Shown here one piece after another: positions 35,318-46,692 of a stretch of 64,000 nucleotides of DNA; position 1 is the stretch's first letter, and each line of letters opens with the position of its first letter. The DNA is from Phycomyces nitens. Its lineage: Eukaryota > Mucoromycota > Mucoromycetes > Mucorales > Phycomycetaceae. The notes under the pieces were generated by a model that saw nothing but the letters and a program-made list of their open reading frames with translations, was not told the DNA's origin and did not search any database. A program made the position numbers and the translations under genes. Where the stretch lies: NCBI GenBank assembly GCA_022702545.1, contig JAHRBC010000008.1:744001-808000 (forward strand), given 5' to 3'.

Positions 35318-36156
35318 AAAAAAAAACAATAATTCGGGATGTAAAGGTGAGTTTAGGATAACACGCTGTGTTCCAGATAACTGGGACTCTCTTTTTTATA
35401 AACCAATAAAATATTTTGCAACTCATTTATCATTAATTATTTTTGAGGCTGATTCTGTGGATAGAATGTTTTAATAGGAAAAAAATAAATAACAGAGGAA
35501 AAACAAAAACAAAAAAACAAAAATGAATAAAGAGTACAAGATAAATTATTGAATATAGACTTGTGAATGTTACGCCAGAATATAAATATAAATATATATT
35601 ATTATATTTTCCCATTCACTGCCAATGTTGATAGGCTGTTGGGTTTTTTTTTAAAAAAATATATTTATAATACATGTATTTAATGCCTTCCCCCCCAAAA
35701 ATAAAAATAAATAAATAAATAATAATAATAACAACAATAATGATGATAACGATAATATCAGAAAATAAATAGGCCAAAAGAAACCCACTCCTCCTCCCCC
35801 TGACATGCACCATCTACCTTCATACTCTCCTGGCTGAACAATCTTTGGGTGTAGAATTAATTAATTCAGCAGGAATAATAATTATCAACAAGATATTCCA
35901 TATATGGAAAAATAGAAGCATCGAACGAAATAGAAGGCGTTCGGGGAGTACGATTTAGAAACATATATACACACCAAAAATAAAATAAAATAAAAAGATA
36001 CAGTGAAATAATCGTCTCTTTTTATTATTATTATTATTATTATTTATTTTATTTTATTTTTTAACCGGCTTTCCAAAACGTATTCTCGATGCTTCTTTCC
36101 CCTTTTCTGTCCATTATTTCTTATTACCACTACTACAACACTCTCATTTACTTGCT
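29284..36156. other. Gene desert, A+T-rich, almost 6.9 kb
   Basis: The longest stretch without a gene. Open frames of 60-113 codons occur on both strands but none has a recognisable domain, plausible splice partners or non-repetitive composition. The sequence is very A+T-rich with mononucleotide, TA and ATT runs. Small tandem units are present (19-base unit at 32864-32911, CCCCAACGTG twice at 33009-33028). No terminal repeats, tRNA or rRNA match is visible by eye. It may be the remains of decayed mobile DNA or contain a non-coding transcript. Confidence 0.6.
32864..32911. repeat. 19-base tandem repeat, about 2.5 copies
   Basis: Unit TTTTATCATTACATGTGTA is repeated twice with a partial third copy. 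A few dozen bases upstream lies TACATGTATACATGTATA, sharing the ACATGT core. Confidence 0.8.
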
Positions 36157-37498
36157 ATGCGAAACAGGTCCACAGATGATCCTTTGCCAGCCACCTCTGT
36201 CTTACAAGGCAGATCTCTAACCACCTTTATCAAGAAGCTATGGTTGTAAGTCTGGGATGATCTTGGCCAATCAATGTCTGTCCTTTTGATATAACCCATA
36301 GCCATCGTTTCGGCCTCTCATCTAAAAAGTAAACCATTGCTATTGCTCCTAGTATTATGAACGACACGTCAATCCAGAACCTCATCTCTTGGTCAGATAA
36401 TGGCCAGGCGATATGCGTGCCTAATTCAGCTACGTTTGCAAAGTCTGTCTTGCCAAGATACTTTAAGCATAGCAATTGGCCTAGCTTTGTCCGTCAGCTG
36501 AATTGTATGGACGTTCATTTGCCATCTTTGTACTTTTTGATATTTATATTTACTCATTAGTATATGGTTTCCGCAAAGTATATCATGTTGGAATTTCACC
36601 TGAAGTAACACAACATGCAGTCTGGCAGTTTAAGCACGAATATTTCCAGCAGAATGCCAGCGATCTCCTGCAGAATATACGAAGACGCGCCCCACAACAG
36701 CAGCCGGACCCAAATGGGTCAACAGAGGACTTTCGGATACAAGACGAACCACAACTAGAGCACATTTCGGAACGCTTAAAAGAGCTCCAGCACGCATTGT
36801 ACTTGACAGAAAGAAGGTGCGACGAAATGAGAAAAGAGACGACAGAGCTAAGGACCATTCAAAGGCAACAACAAGAGGTAAAGAAAGCAAAAGCCAAAAA
36901 AAAAGCGTTAATTTGACTAGTGAACAATAAATAAGCAATCAATAAACAATACTTTATTATTTTATTTTATTTATTATTATTATTATGATCATTTAACACA
37001 CATCCAAATGGATCTATCCTTGATTATTCTAGGCTAATCATTCGTAAGATTCTTTTAACTAGGTCATTAATCGGATCCTTGGTGGCGACTTTACTATAAA
37101 CAATACGCTTTCAAAACCAAACACTGAAACCAAAGAATCACCATCATCATCATCATCATGTAAGACTACAATCCCACAATAATCAATTCTCATTCAAATC
37201 ATTAGCAATCGAAACATCCAGTGTACGCCATTCTCATTTCCATACCGAGAATAAGAATAGCGAACCCGCGGAATGGAATCAATATCGCCAATCTGAACCA
37301 AATCCAGACTCAATCGGCCAACCATCTAGATATCCCAAAGACATTACCAACACAATCCTCCCATCCCTGTCTTCCATGATTTCTGATGAATCCAATGAAT
37401 CCAGGCACGATTATGCCTCTTACCATCTCCCACTACCCCGCTCTATTGACTACCCCGAAAGAAACGAACAGTTTTTTTCAACCCAACGGCATCGATAA
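36157..37498 (+). CDS. Heat-shock-factor-type transcription factor
   Basis: Nuclear regulator with an HSF-type winged helix-turn-helix. Five exons (36157-36245, 36353-36504, 36561-36877, 37063-37159, 37206-37498) give 315 residues. The DNA-binding domain runs about residues 19-115: TTFIKKLW, NDTSIQNLISWSDNGQA, FAKSVLPRYFKHSNWPSFV, RQLN, then YGFRKVYH. The canonical Met of LNMYGF is replaced by Leu through the splice (codon TTA). A coiled coil follows (ERLKELQHALYLTERRCDEM, about 158-200), resembling the HR-A/B trimerisation region, then a Ser run and a short Ser/Pro/His-rich tail. Fungal HSF1 proteins are commonly larger, so it could be a secondary HSF-like factor. Confidence 0.9.
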
Positions 37499-37710
37499 TA
37501 AGCAATTATTATAGATTATATATGCATATATATTTATATATATATAATTCTATTCCATTGTGCGTACCTTGTACAAGAAAAAAATAAATAAATAAAATAA
37601 AATAAAAATACATATTTAAAATATATTAATTTTATTTTTAAAATCCCCCTCTCTCCTTAAAAAGGCATTAAATCACAACCACACCAATTATTCCATCTCT
37701 TCTTATTACC

Positions 37711-38686
37711 ATGGATGGTGTCCTTGGCTTGCCATCCTTGCAGACAATCTTGCCTGCAACCTATAGACCAATAGTGGTCATTTGTATTGGCATCTGGGGC
37801 TGGGCATTCAGTCTCTTGATCCTCATCAAGTCTCACATGGACCCAGCATCAATACTTCAAATTCATCCTGACAAAAATGTCAATCTACACAACCCAATCT
37901 TTGCAATCGCAAGTGTCCTCACCTGTATAATCGCCATCAATCTATGGTTCTGCTACCATTACGGCACACCATCATCATGGTTTCCTCTTATTACCTACCT
38001 TGCTGCATTCATAATGATACTCTGGCCTGGAAAAGGATTCTATCGCAAGGAACGCTCAAGATTCCTAAGGTACCAACAACACTATAACCCCCAATCATCA
38101 TCTAATTCGTCTCCTGTAGAGTCTTGCGCCGTCTGTTTTCCTTTAATATATTTGCACCAGTGTTTTTTTCTGATATCATCCTGGCCGATATCCTCACCAG
38201 TCTCTCAAACGTGTTTGGCGATCTGTTTACAACTCTCTGTGTCATTTTGGCTGGCCAAGACGCAACTTTAGAAAAGACACAAGTGGACTACCATCGCGAT
38301 TTATTCCTGCCGATACTCATTAGGTAAATCAAGAAAGAGGTGTAGATTTGAATAGGCTTTAAAAAAATACTTGATTAATGATGTTCATATGTATATATTA
38401 ATCTAATACTAGAATTAAAAACAAATAAACCACAATAGTATTCCATATTTCATTCGACTACGGCAATGTACATCTGAATACCTTGATTCAAACTGCAAAA
38501 CAAAGAGGCATTTGTTCAATGCATTAAAGTATGCCTCTGCGTTTCCTGTCATTCTCTTGTCAGCCACCCAGAAAAGAGCCGCAATGTATGTAGCCGAGAC
38601 TGGATCTGTGCCCAAATCATGGTGGATTGGAGAGACAAACATCTTTAGGCTATGGTAAGGTATCATATAGTATTGAATAGCTGTTG

Positions 38687-38718
<32 letters not shown>

Positions 38719-39179
38719 TTGGCAGGATGGCGTTTGTGTTTTTCAATTCAATGTACTCCTTTTGGTGGGATGTGTCCATGGACTGGAATCTGGTGCACAT
38801 CACACAGAGTGGTTCTGGAGGCAAACTTGGATCAGTATTGTCGGTCCCTATTGTCCGGGTTCGAAGACACCTTCACTTTTCGCAACCACTCTACTTCTTG
38901 GCCAGTATCATAGATTTTTTGCTTAGGACAACCTGGAGTATGAAGCTTAGCTCTCATCTGTTTGTCAAGAAACTAGAAAACAGTATATTCTTGGTAGAGC
39001 TACTGGAAGTCATCAGGCGTTGGATTTGGGTCATATTTCGAATGGAGAGCGAGTGGGTAAAGCGAAATCAGATTGGGCTTCCTACCCACAGAAACGACAA
39101 TGAGCCGATTCGAATGGATATGTTGGACCGTGGAAAACTAACTCCAATCAGTGAAGAAGACGACGTTGAAGACCTATAG
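37711..39179 (+). CDS. ERD1: ERD1-like EXS-domain Golgi membrane protein
   Basis: EXS-family multi-spanning membrane protein; yeast Erd1 works in the Golgi in phosphate recycling and in retention of glycosyltransferases. Four exons (37711-38069, 38120-38323, 38439-38654, 38726-39179) give 410 residues. Motifs fitting the EXS family include LRRLFSFNIFAPVFFSDI, IPYFIRLRQCTSEYLDS, KYASAFPVIL and FFNSMYSFWWDVSMDWNL. Acidic end SEEDDVEDL. The N-terminus, MDGVLGLPSLQTILPATYRP, leads into hydrophobic helices. SPX domains found in larger EXS proteins (Syg1, XPR1) are absent, as in Erd1. Confidence 0.9.
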
Positions 39180-39366
39180 AATAATACGCATCTTTTTTTT
39201 TGTTTCTCTGTTTTGCTTTTTTTTTTGTTCTTGTTTTTGAAAACATGTTCTATTTCTCTAATAACCATCACCATTATCATTATCATAATTAATATTAATA
39301 TTATTATTGTTATTCAAAACACACACACACACACACACACACTTATATGATACATATTCTATTGGT

Positions 39367-40609
39367 CTATGGGCGTACTTCTTTCATCTTTTGGGTCAAG
39401 GGTGTCCATACATAGTCTTTTCCATAGCATGTGTACCCGAGACCGAGACCAGCTCCAGCAAGATGTGCCTGTACAGAACAATAAGCTTCTTGAATATTAA
39501 ATAACTTGTACTTACATAATGGTCAAACATACGCCACTTGAACACAATTCCTGCAAGATCAAATGTCATGAGAGCAGGAAGTGCGTACCTAGCCAAACAC
39601 ATTAAGCCAAAGCCAAAGCCAATACCCACACCATGATCACTTACCCCAATTTGATTGGAAAGAATGGCAAAAAGATGAGCGAGACACTAGAATGAGGGTA
39701 CAGGAATGCCGTACCAGCCAGCAGTCCATAGATTGCACCACTTGCACCCAGACTTGGCATCAGAGGACGAGAGTTTCTAAAGGCCAGACTAAAGATATGA
39801 CTGGCTACATTGGCTCCCATTCCCATTGTCAAATACAATGCCAAGAACTGTTCTCTTCCAAGGTAATCATGCAAGATACTACCAAAAGACCACAGACCAA
39901 TCATGTTCATACCCAAATGCATAACTTCCTGGTGGGAGAAACAGCTGGTCAAGAGTGTGATGGACCGTGGAGATCCAGGATGATGAAGGAACCAGCGGTT
40001 CATAAAGGGCTTCAAGGATTTTACCTGCCAAAGCCCAAACACAACCAGGTTGATGCCAATCAGACACGCCATTGTCTTTTCTGCATCGGTCATCTCGACA
40101 TACTTTTGGGCCACAATCAAACACATTCGCTGAACGTCTCTTGGCATATCCATGGCCTGAAGACGATAATGTAGCCTTTCCATAAACTCCCGCTTCTTTT
40201 CAATCAGAATCCCTTTTTTTTCACGCCAGAGGTCCTTGAGTGTTGGATTGTTTTCCTTGTCTCGAAAGGATCGCCACCAGACTTTGGGCTGTCGTTGTTT
40301 AAGTTGGTCCCAGAGTGATTTCTGGTTTCTGTCATATATATACGCAGCCAAAACAAAACTGGCCGCAGAAGCAGTGACACCGAATACAACTGGTTTGAAA
40401 TAGCTTATTCTATAGGCAACAAACTGGGATTCAGCCCCAATTGGGTCTGGGTAGACCTGGCGTGGTGGTTGAGGAAAATGAGTTCGGGCAGGTCTGGGTT
40501 GGGCATTTGAAAGAGAACGAATGGTCAAGGGTAATCTTGTGGTCAAGGAGCGCTGTGTTCTGGCTGTATAATGTCCCCAGAGAAGGCCCGGGAGAGGTGT
40601 CTTTAGCAT
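39367..40609 (-). CDS. PCP1: Mitochondrial rhomboid protease (Pcp1/PARL type)
   Basis: Intramembrane serine protease of the inner mitochondrial membrane. Three exons (39645-40609, 39516-39588, 39367-39468) make 379 residues. Basic, Ser/Thr-rich N-terminus MLKTPLPGLLWGHYTARTQR looks like a mitochondrial presequence. A hydrophobic segment (VFGVTASAASFVLAAYIY) precedes the rhomboid core: HQEVMHLGMNMIGLWSFG, GMGANVASH, the nucleophile motif GASGAIYGLLAG and, across the second intron, DHYAHLAGAGLG with the catalytic His. Ends DYVWTPLTQKMKEVRP. The PARL-type layout with one extra N-terminal membrane segment is seen. Confidence 0.95.
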
Positions 40610-40794
40610 TGTTGAAGAGAGACGAATGAATAGTAATAATGAAAAAAAGAAGAAGGGAAAAAGGGCACACCTAAAGAAACCAAGAGAACAAAAAAAAAAG
40701 AGTCTGGGTTGTGACTATTGAATTTAGGCTTTCCTGCAAACCAAACTCTGGTTCTCTTGTTCATCATCTTGCCCTTTATTGTTACTGATTAACA
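40610..40794. promoter_or_regulatory. Shared divergent promoter, rhomboid and dynactin p27 genes
   Basis: Only 185 bases separate the two start codons. It is A-rich near the rhomboid start; no clear binding site recognised. Confidence 0.45.
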
Positions 40795-41785
40795 ATGTCG
40801 AGGTACGATTAGAGCCATAATCTATTGCAATCCAGGCTAATCACAACTCTACAGAAATCGTATCACAGCTGGGCCGAAATCTATCGTGTGCATGGAGACA
40901 AACCTTCGAGGAGAGATCTCCATTGGTAAAATAATAATATTAATCAATATTATCAGAGCACATTACGCATCCAAACACATTACTCATCATTCAATCTAGG
41001 TTCTGGTGAGATATTACTCTAGAAATCCAATTGTATAAAAAAAAATATCGCCTAAGAATCTCTTGCCAGGTACGATTCTTCATCCTCAGTGCAGGGTTAT
41101 TGCCGAGAATGGCCCAATTTACATTGGACGCAATAATATCATTGAAGAGAATGCAGTCATTTTCAACAAGTAAGCAAAGGTTATATATCGTACAGGAAAT
41201 CAACAGAATACTTGATACTTTTTCAATTGTTAAAGGAATGTCACTCCTCTTGTGATTGGCGATGAAAATGTGTTTGGTGTAGCTTGTTGTAAGGCAAAAG
41301 ACAAGATTGGTATCATGAGTTGATGATTCTCTGTACAGATGTCGAGGGTTCGCGTATAGGCAACAGCAATGTTATTGAAGCAAGAGGTAAAGAATAATAA
41401 TATATTAGATTAAAGTGGACCTCTGGTTGTAACCATGTTGTATCAAGGCAAGGTGTTGGGAAGCACCACAATGGGCAATTATTGTGTTATCAGTGCTGCC
41501 TGCTCAACAGAAGCAAACGAGACGATTCCTGACTTGACTGTAATCTATGGTGCAAAGTCCAACAGAAGAACTCAAACAGAGGTTTTGCCAGTAAGTCAAC
41601 GTTGTTTTAAAACGATTGTTAATGTTGTTTTGCAGGCCCAGGCTACGGTTCATGCTCGCCACCTGGACTACCTGAGAGAAGTAAGTAGTCTATTTTTAAA
41701 AAAAAAGGGCTTTTATTTAACATTATATACTTCTATTTAGACCCTGCCAAAATATAACCATCTCAAAAAACTGGATACTGTATAA
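40795..41785 (+). CDS. DCTN6: Dynactin subunit 6 (p27), left-handed beta-helix
   Basis: Pointed-end subunit of dynactin, the dynein adaptor. Nine exons: 40795-40802, 40855-40925, 41000-41005, 41070-41169, 41236-41288, 41339-41386, 41448-41590, 41636-41680 and 41741-41785, giving 172 residues. Blocks NRITAGPKSIVCMETNLRG, TILHPQCRVIAENGPIYIG, PLVIGDENVFGV, RIGNSNVIEARG, NYCVISAACSTEANETIP, VIYGAKSNRRTQTE and LPKYNHLKKL match p27 along its length and show the hexapeptide turns of the fold. The 8-base first exon and the 6-base third exon are unusual. Without the 6-base exon the frame is kept but two residues of a coil (IGSGTI) are lost, which would break the hexapeptide register. Confidence 0.93.
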
Positions 41786-42006
41786 AAAGACAATGTGGCA
41801 ATATTCCCTATTATTCTCTACCCATGTCCCCCACATCAAGATCCACAGATTGATTACATTGATAAATACACCAAGAATGCACACATTTTCCCCTCTACTC
41901 TTTTCCTTTTTAATACGTGTGTGTGTGTGTCTGTCTGTTTAGTGATATACAAGGCGTTATAAAGATATCCATTCTATGCAATCGCTCGTCTTTCTTTCTT
42001 TTTCCT

Positions 42007-42575
42007 TTATTTCAACTGAATGTTGATAGAAGGGTTCTTCTTGTTGTGAACCTGTTCCTGACCTTCAGGGGAACCAGGAATCTTCTTCTCCAAGCCCTTT
42101 TAAAACAGATAAATATCTTGTTATCATAAATACAATTCACATACCAGCTTCTCAAAGACACAGGTGTTAAAGGTACGTTCGGGCTTGCGGCAGTTGAAGA
42201 GCTCCTGATTGTGGTTTTCCAAGCACTGCCAGTGTGCGTCAAACTCCTTACCACAGTTCTCCCGGAGCTTGGTGATCCTATAGATTATTGTTAAAGGGCG
42301 AATTGAACTCACTAGAGCAAAGAGCCTTACAAGTCAATAGCACAACGGGTGACCTTTCTACCCTCCTTCAAGCAGTGTGCGGGGTCATTGTTCTCGTTCT
42401 TGCAGAGCATAAAGTCATCGTTGTACTCTCTGCAGTATTGGCCAATGAAGAAAGAGGCACTCTTCAAAGGGGCGGATGTTGCACCGACTTCCTCAACCTT
42501 GGGAACATTGGCAGGAAGAGGTGTAGGGTCAACAAACTTGTTTTGGGTAAAGGTAGTCTCTTGCTGAGCAGACAT
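42007..42575 (-). CDS. NADH dehydrogenase complex I subunit NDUFA8-like (twin CX9C)
   Basis: Accessory subunit of respiratory complex I, placed in the intermembrane space. Three exons (42331-42575, 42145-42277, 42007-42096) give 155 residues. Two pairs of CX9C motifs are seen: YCREYNDDFMLC with HCLKEGRKVTRC, and NCGKEFDAHWQC with NCRKPERTFNTC; these form disulfide hairpins imported by Mia40. C-terminus GLEKKIPGSPEGQ resembles the NDUFA8 end. The stop is at 42007-42009; a competing frame ends at 42012 but loses the conserved tail. Presence of complex I excludes Saccharomyces-type yeasts as the source. Confidence 0.93.
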
Positions 42576-43129
42576 TGCTGATTATTTTAAATTTTTTTTT
42601 AGGAGTGGGGAGTAGAGCAGAGGCAAGAAAGCTGGTTAATCAGGCCTGTTAAATGACATTATTGTTTTTGGAAAACAAATACAAAAAGTAAATAAACTGT
42701 TATGGATCCTCAATTTCATGTCAACATTTTCTGCTCTTTGATATTATTATTTTTTCTTGCTTTAAAGAAATTGGTGCTTGCCTGGAGTCAGATTTACTTT
42801 TTCTTTTTCGCGTCTAATGAGAAGCAAAGAGACATCAAAATATTTTGTAATAGCGGAGGGTCTCGCTTCTGACGTCACCATATTTTTTTTAAAGCAGTTT
42901 TTGATAGAGTAAAATACACACCATGTCCCTTTTGGCTTGTGCAACATTTGTTTCAATTTTTAGATAATTGAAAAATGTACTATTAATACATTATGATGAT
43001 ATGCATACCTTTATCAAAAAGACAGATTTCTTTCAGGATAAAAAGAAAAAGGTATATAAAATATATATAAGATATATATATATATATATTCTACAAATAC
43101 AAGAAATAATCTCTTTAACAGAATACATT
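42576..43129. other. Intergenic / NDUFA8 promoter region
   Basis: A+T-rich, with TA repeats near 43073-43090. No gene seen. It contains a palindromic bZIP-type site listed separately. Confidence 0.5.
42870..42877. promoter_or_regulatory. Palindromic CRE, TGACGTCA
   Basis: Exact ATF/CREB-type octamer 295 bases upstream of the NDUFA8-like start. Function inferred from motif only. Confidence 0.35.
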
Positions 43130-45158
43130 CTATATAATCGTCTTTTTCTTTCCTCTTGATGGACTAGGTCCCCAGATCTTGACCGTGCAATCGGCTGAAC
43201 AACTGGCAAGAATTGGTTCTGTGGGATGAAAGTTGACTGCATACACTCTGTCAGTGTGTCCCTCTAGCCGCTGCATCAATTCTGCGCTGTCCTGTTTACG
43301 GTGATTAATACGCTAGTTAACCACACTAGACTTACTTCTCCAACATTGTAAAGATATGCATAGGGATCCGCACTTCCAGTAGCCAGCAGGACGCTCTTTT
43401 CCTCTCTTTGTTCAGCTACATCAAAATACTCTCCTTGATTAGAACCAAGATCTGGATCACCATAGAGATCATTGAAAGGAATCGTAGCTCGACTGATGAT
43501 AGAAGAGTTGTCTAGAGTATTGGCTGATTAAAATAGACAGTTTTTTTTTTGAGAAATAGACTTACAGCCACTTCCACAATAGAATGATCCCTTGATGGGC
43601 CAGTTCTTGTTCTTGAAGCCCTTTAGAGCATGTACTATCCGCAACTCTGACTTTGGAGGATCCATGCCTCGATCATAGACTCGCATCACTTTTGAATCTG
43701 GTTTAGATAACCATGTATCTCACTCTAAAAGACTTACGATTGTCATAGCTGTTGACGGCCATGTACCTTGGTTCATCGTAATCATCCACTGAATCACCCC
43801 TTTTTTTTAAATACTCTTTTTCTTTTTGATAACCAGGATCCTTACCAGCTCTACGGGAAGCATCTGTCCTTCTTCTTCCAATAGAAATATGTGTAATTGG
43901 CATCTTTCCAGAGTCATTTGCTACTGCTGATATGCATTGCCCTACCATAATACTCCAATTAATCATTGGTAGTCTGAATTGTTTGATACTTACTGGACCT
44001 GATATCCCACACCTTGAGCATTCCCTGTGCGTCTCCTGTGATGACATGGACACCGTCGCGAGATGGATACAGTGTATTGACCATGGCATCGTTTCGAATG
44101 ACTGTGGCCGGTGGTCCATCGGCCCTAACATCTACCATCGCAAGCACCTTTCGAGATGTACCATAATAAAATATATTCGAATCTACCAAAATACACCAAG
44201 ATATTGTTTATTTGAATGTTTTTCTCTCTCTTTAATATATATTTATAGAGTTCTTTATAGCCGTACTTACCCACAAAGTCCCATCCAACACACTGTACAA
44301 ACCCCTCAGTATCATAACTTCCTACTAATTTACCACTCTCTACATCCCATGTCTTGCAGGTCTCATCATAGGCACCTGACAAGAGCATACTAGAGTCTGA
44401 AGTCCAAGAAAGATCGGATACATTCAAGTTATGTCCTTTTAGGCAGAGAGTCTGAACCAACCAAGATGAGTACACCATAAATGCATGGATCGACTTGCCT
44501 CTTTCTGTGCAGATGCGGTATCCCATATACGGACAGTCTTGTCAAAGGATCCAGAGGCCAAGAGTGCACCGTTTGGAGAGAACTCGACAGTATAGACTGC
44601 ACCAGTGTGTCCCTACTCGCCAAGTACACCATTAGATCAAGCCAATAATTGCCTTTCCTTTTTTCTTTACCTTTAGTTCATAACGCATCTGGAACGCTTT
44701 ACCGTCGCGAGAATCGTGTGCATATTTTCCAGCTAATGGGGTAGATCTTGAGATGATTGTGTACAAAAGACAATGACTGAATTACCAGACTGGAATGTGT
44801 CATGGCCACCTGCTTCCTGCACAGCCTTTGTGATCATCTCTTGTGCCTGTGTGATCATTCCTTTTGAACCTGGCGTGGTTGTGTCTGAAATGACAAAAGG
44901 CCCGGGTCGGTAAGGTAGTCCACCTTGGGATATGGATGCTGCATAACGAGTAGATAGGTCATAGATGCTCTTTTTTAATGCAATGTTTTCCTTGTCAAGA
45001 ATATCGACTTTTTGTTTGAGTTGCTTTACTTCTTTAAGAAGTTTTTCTACTTGTTGATCTCGATTGACACCTGCACCCAACGAAGACGGAGATGACTTTA
45101 GTGTTGATAGACCTCCTGCCGATGAGGGCGATGGCTTTCGATTTGGTAAAGATTCCAT
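43130..45158 (-). CDS. WD40-repeat protein with N-terminal coiled coil
   Basis: Beta-propeller scaffold protein; I cannot assign an orthologue with confidence. The N-terminal exon starts [20 protein letters not shown] and has a coiled coil (about residues 32-70, [20 protein letters not shown]). WD40 repeats follow in several exons: [18 protein letters not shown]...[21 protein letters not shown]...TWD, the loop region GYDTEGF, ...[20 protein letters not shown]...VWD, and a last one [15 protein letters not shown]...KIWG. Between repeats a charged insert ([18 protein letters not shown]) is present. Ends in basic [11 protein letters not shown]. The layout matches a conserved eukaryotic WD40 group of poorly known role. 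Exon ends other than the outer ones are approximate. Confidence 0.85.
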
Positions 45159-45825
45159 TTAGTACTGAGGATTGGACAGCAATGTGTGTCTACAATAATA
45201 ATAACAATAAAAATAATAAAAATAAAAATAATAAAACACTACTAGGTAATTTGCATTAGAATACAGTGCTTCTAACAAGCAAAAATGCAGCCAATCAAAA
45301 TCAATCTCATATTTTCATAGACAAACCCATTTTAGGAAATATGTATTTAGTCGTCCTTGGATCTATTTCAATGGCAAATTTTGCTTATTGACTAAATCCA
45401 TGACTTGAAAATTTTGTTTCTCAAACAAGAGTTGTTGATTATTATTTTTTTCGTTGTGAATTTCTGGCCATTTCAATAGAGGCATAGTCTCGCTTTGTAG
45501 TTTCCGAGTTTTGGTAATGTTTTATGTTGAGCAGGTAAATTATACGCTTGACTTTTTCTTTTTTAGCCTTGCAAGACTATATAGTATAGCCTCTGCTACC
45601 ACAAGGGGGCTGCCAATTGATTGCCAAGACGTCTTTTTGGACATGGCTTACCATTAACTATGGTCCAAAGAAAGTGTATAGGATGTATACTTCAAGACAT
45701 GTGAGCCCAAGGAGTGAGGTCAATCCCACTAGCTGTTTTTCACTCGTCATATCAATCACAAGGCCCCACAACAAAAAGATGGTCAATGTCAAGAGCACAG
45801 GGCTGGATATCGAGATTAAAGGCAT

Positions 45826-45859
<34 letters not shown>

Positions 45860-46692
45860 CCAAACTTCCGAATGGTTACCATTGTTGCTTCTTTTTTGGA
45901 GGGCGTGCCCACCATTCTACCCTGCCCTGGTAGAATAACTTTGCTGAGCCGACAGGATTCGTGGGATAAAAAAAAAGACGGATGGGGGTCTGATTGGTTA
46001 CTTTAGAGTTTACAAATTTGGTTATACAAAAAAAAAGAGTGTGATTGGACAATACTTAAAAGGAAACTTGGCTTATAGTTTTTTAAGAGCTGAAAATGTA
46101 TAAATGTTTCAATATTATTATTTTTGTTGTTTCTGAATAATACACTAATTGTCAATCAAACAAGACGCCATGAGAACTAGAGAGATATCTATATCGACGG
46201 GATTTCTAAATAAAGATGGATGATTTATACGTATTGATTGTATCCAAAAATATATATATAGTATAATATATAATATATATATATATATAAATATAAAAGA
46301 AGCATCTACCTTTTTATCAAGATGGCCAGTGACCAAGCATCTTTGGCTACGCACAATCTGCACCGTGCCTTTTTTACTCGACAAGCCATCTTGCAGATTA
46401 TTTGGCAATGAAAAATGAATAATAATAATAATATATTTATATATAAATAAAAATATAGTTTATTCTAAATGGCCATATCGACTCCTAGTCAGCTTTGGTT
46501 TGATAGACCATGGCAAAAAGCAGCAAGAAATATGACGTGTAACATGGATGACTTGGCAATGCACCAATAAGCGACTATTCAAAAGAAGATTGTTCTGCAA
46601 TGTATTCATACATAAATATAAACAAAGTGCCAACATTCTCCATATATCTTTCTCTCTTTCTCTCTTGTTCTCTTTCAATCTCTTTTAACCCA
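45159..46692. other. Intergenic between divergent WD40 and trehalase genes
   Basis: About 1.5 kb. Holds TA repeats (45831-45857, 46248-46289), CCAAT boxes on the minus strand (ATTGG at 45993-45997 and 46044-46048) and a C/T-rich tract (46636-46690) right before the trehalase start. Open frames read through TA repeats and are not called. Confidence 0.5.

Noticed and set aside
45617..45915. 80- and 85-codon overlapping frames between the WD40 and trehalase genes
   Set aside because: Both read through a TA repeat and lack any domain.
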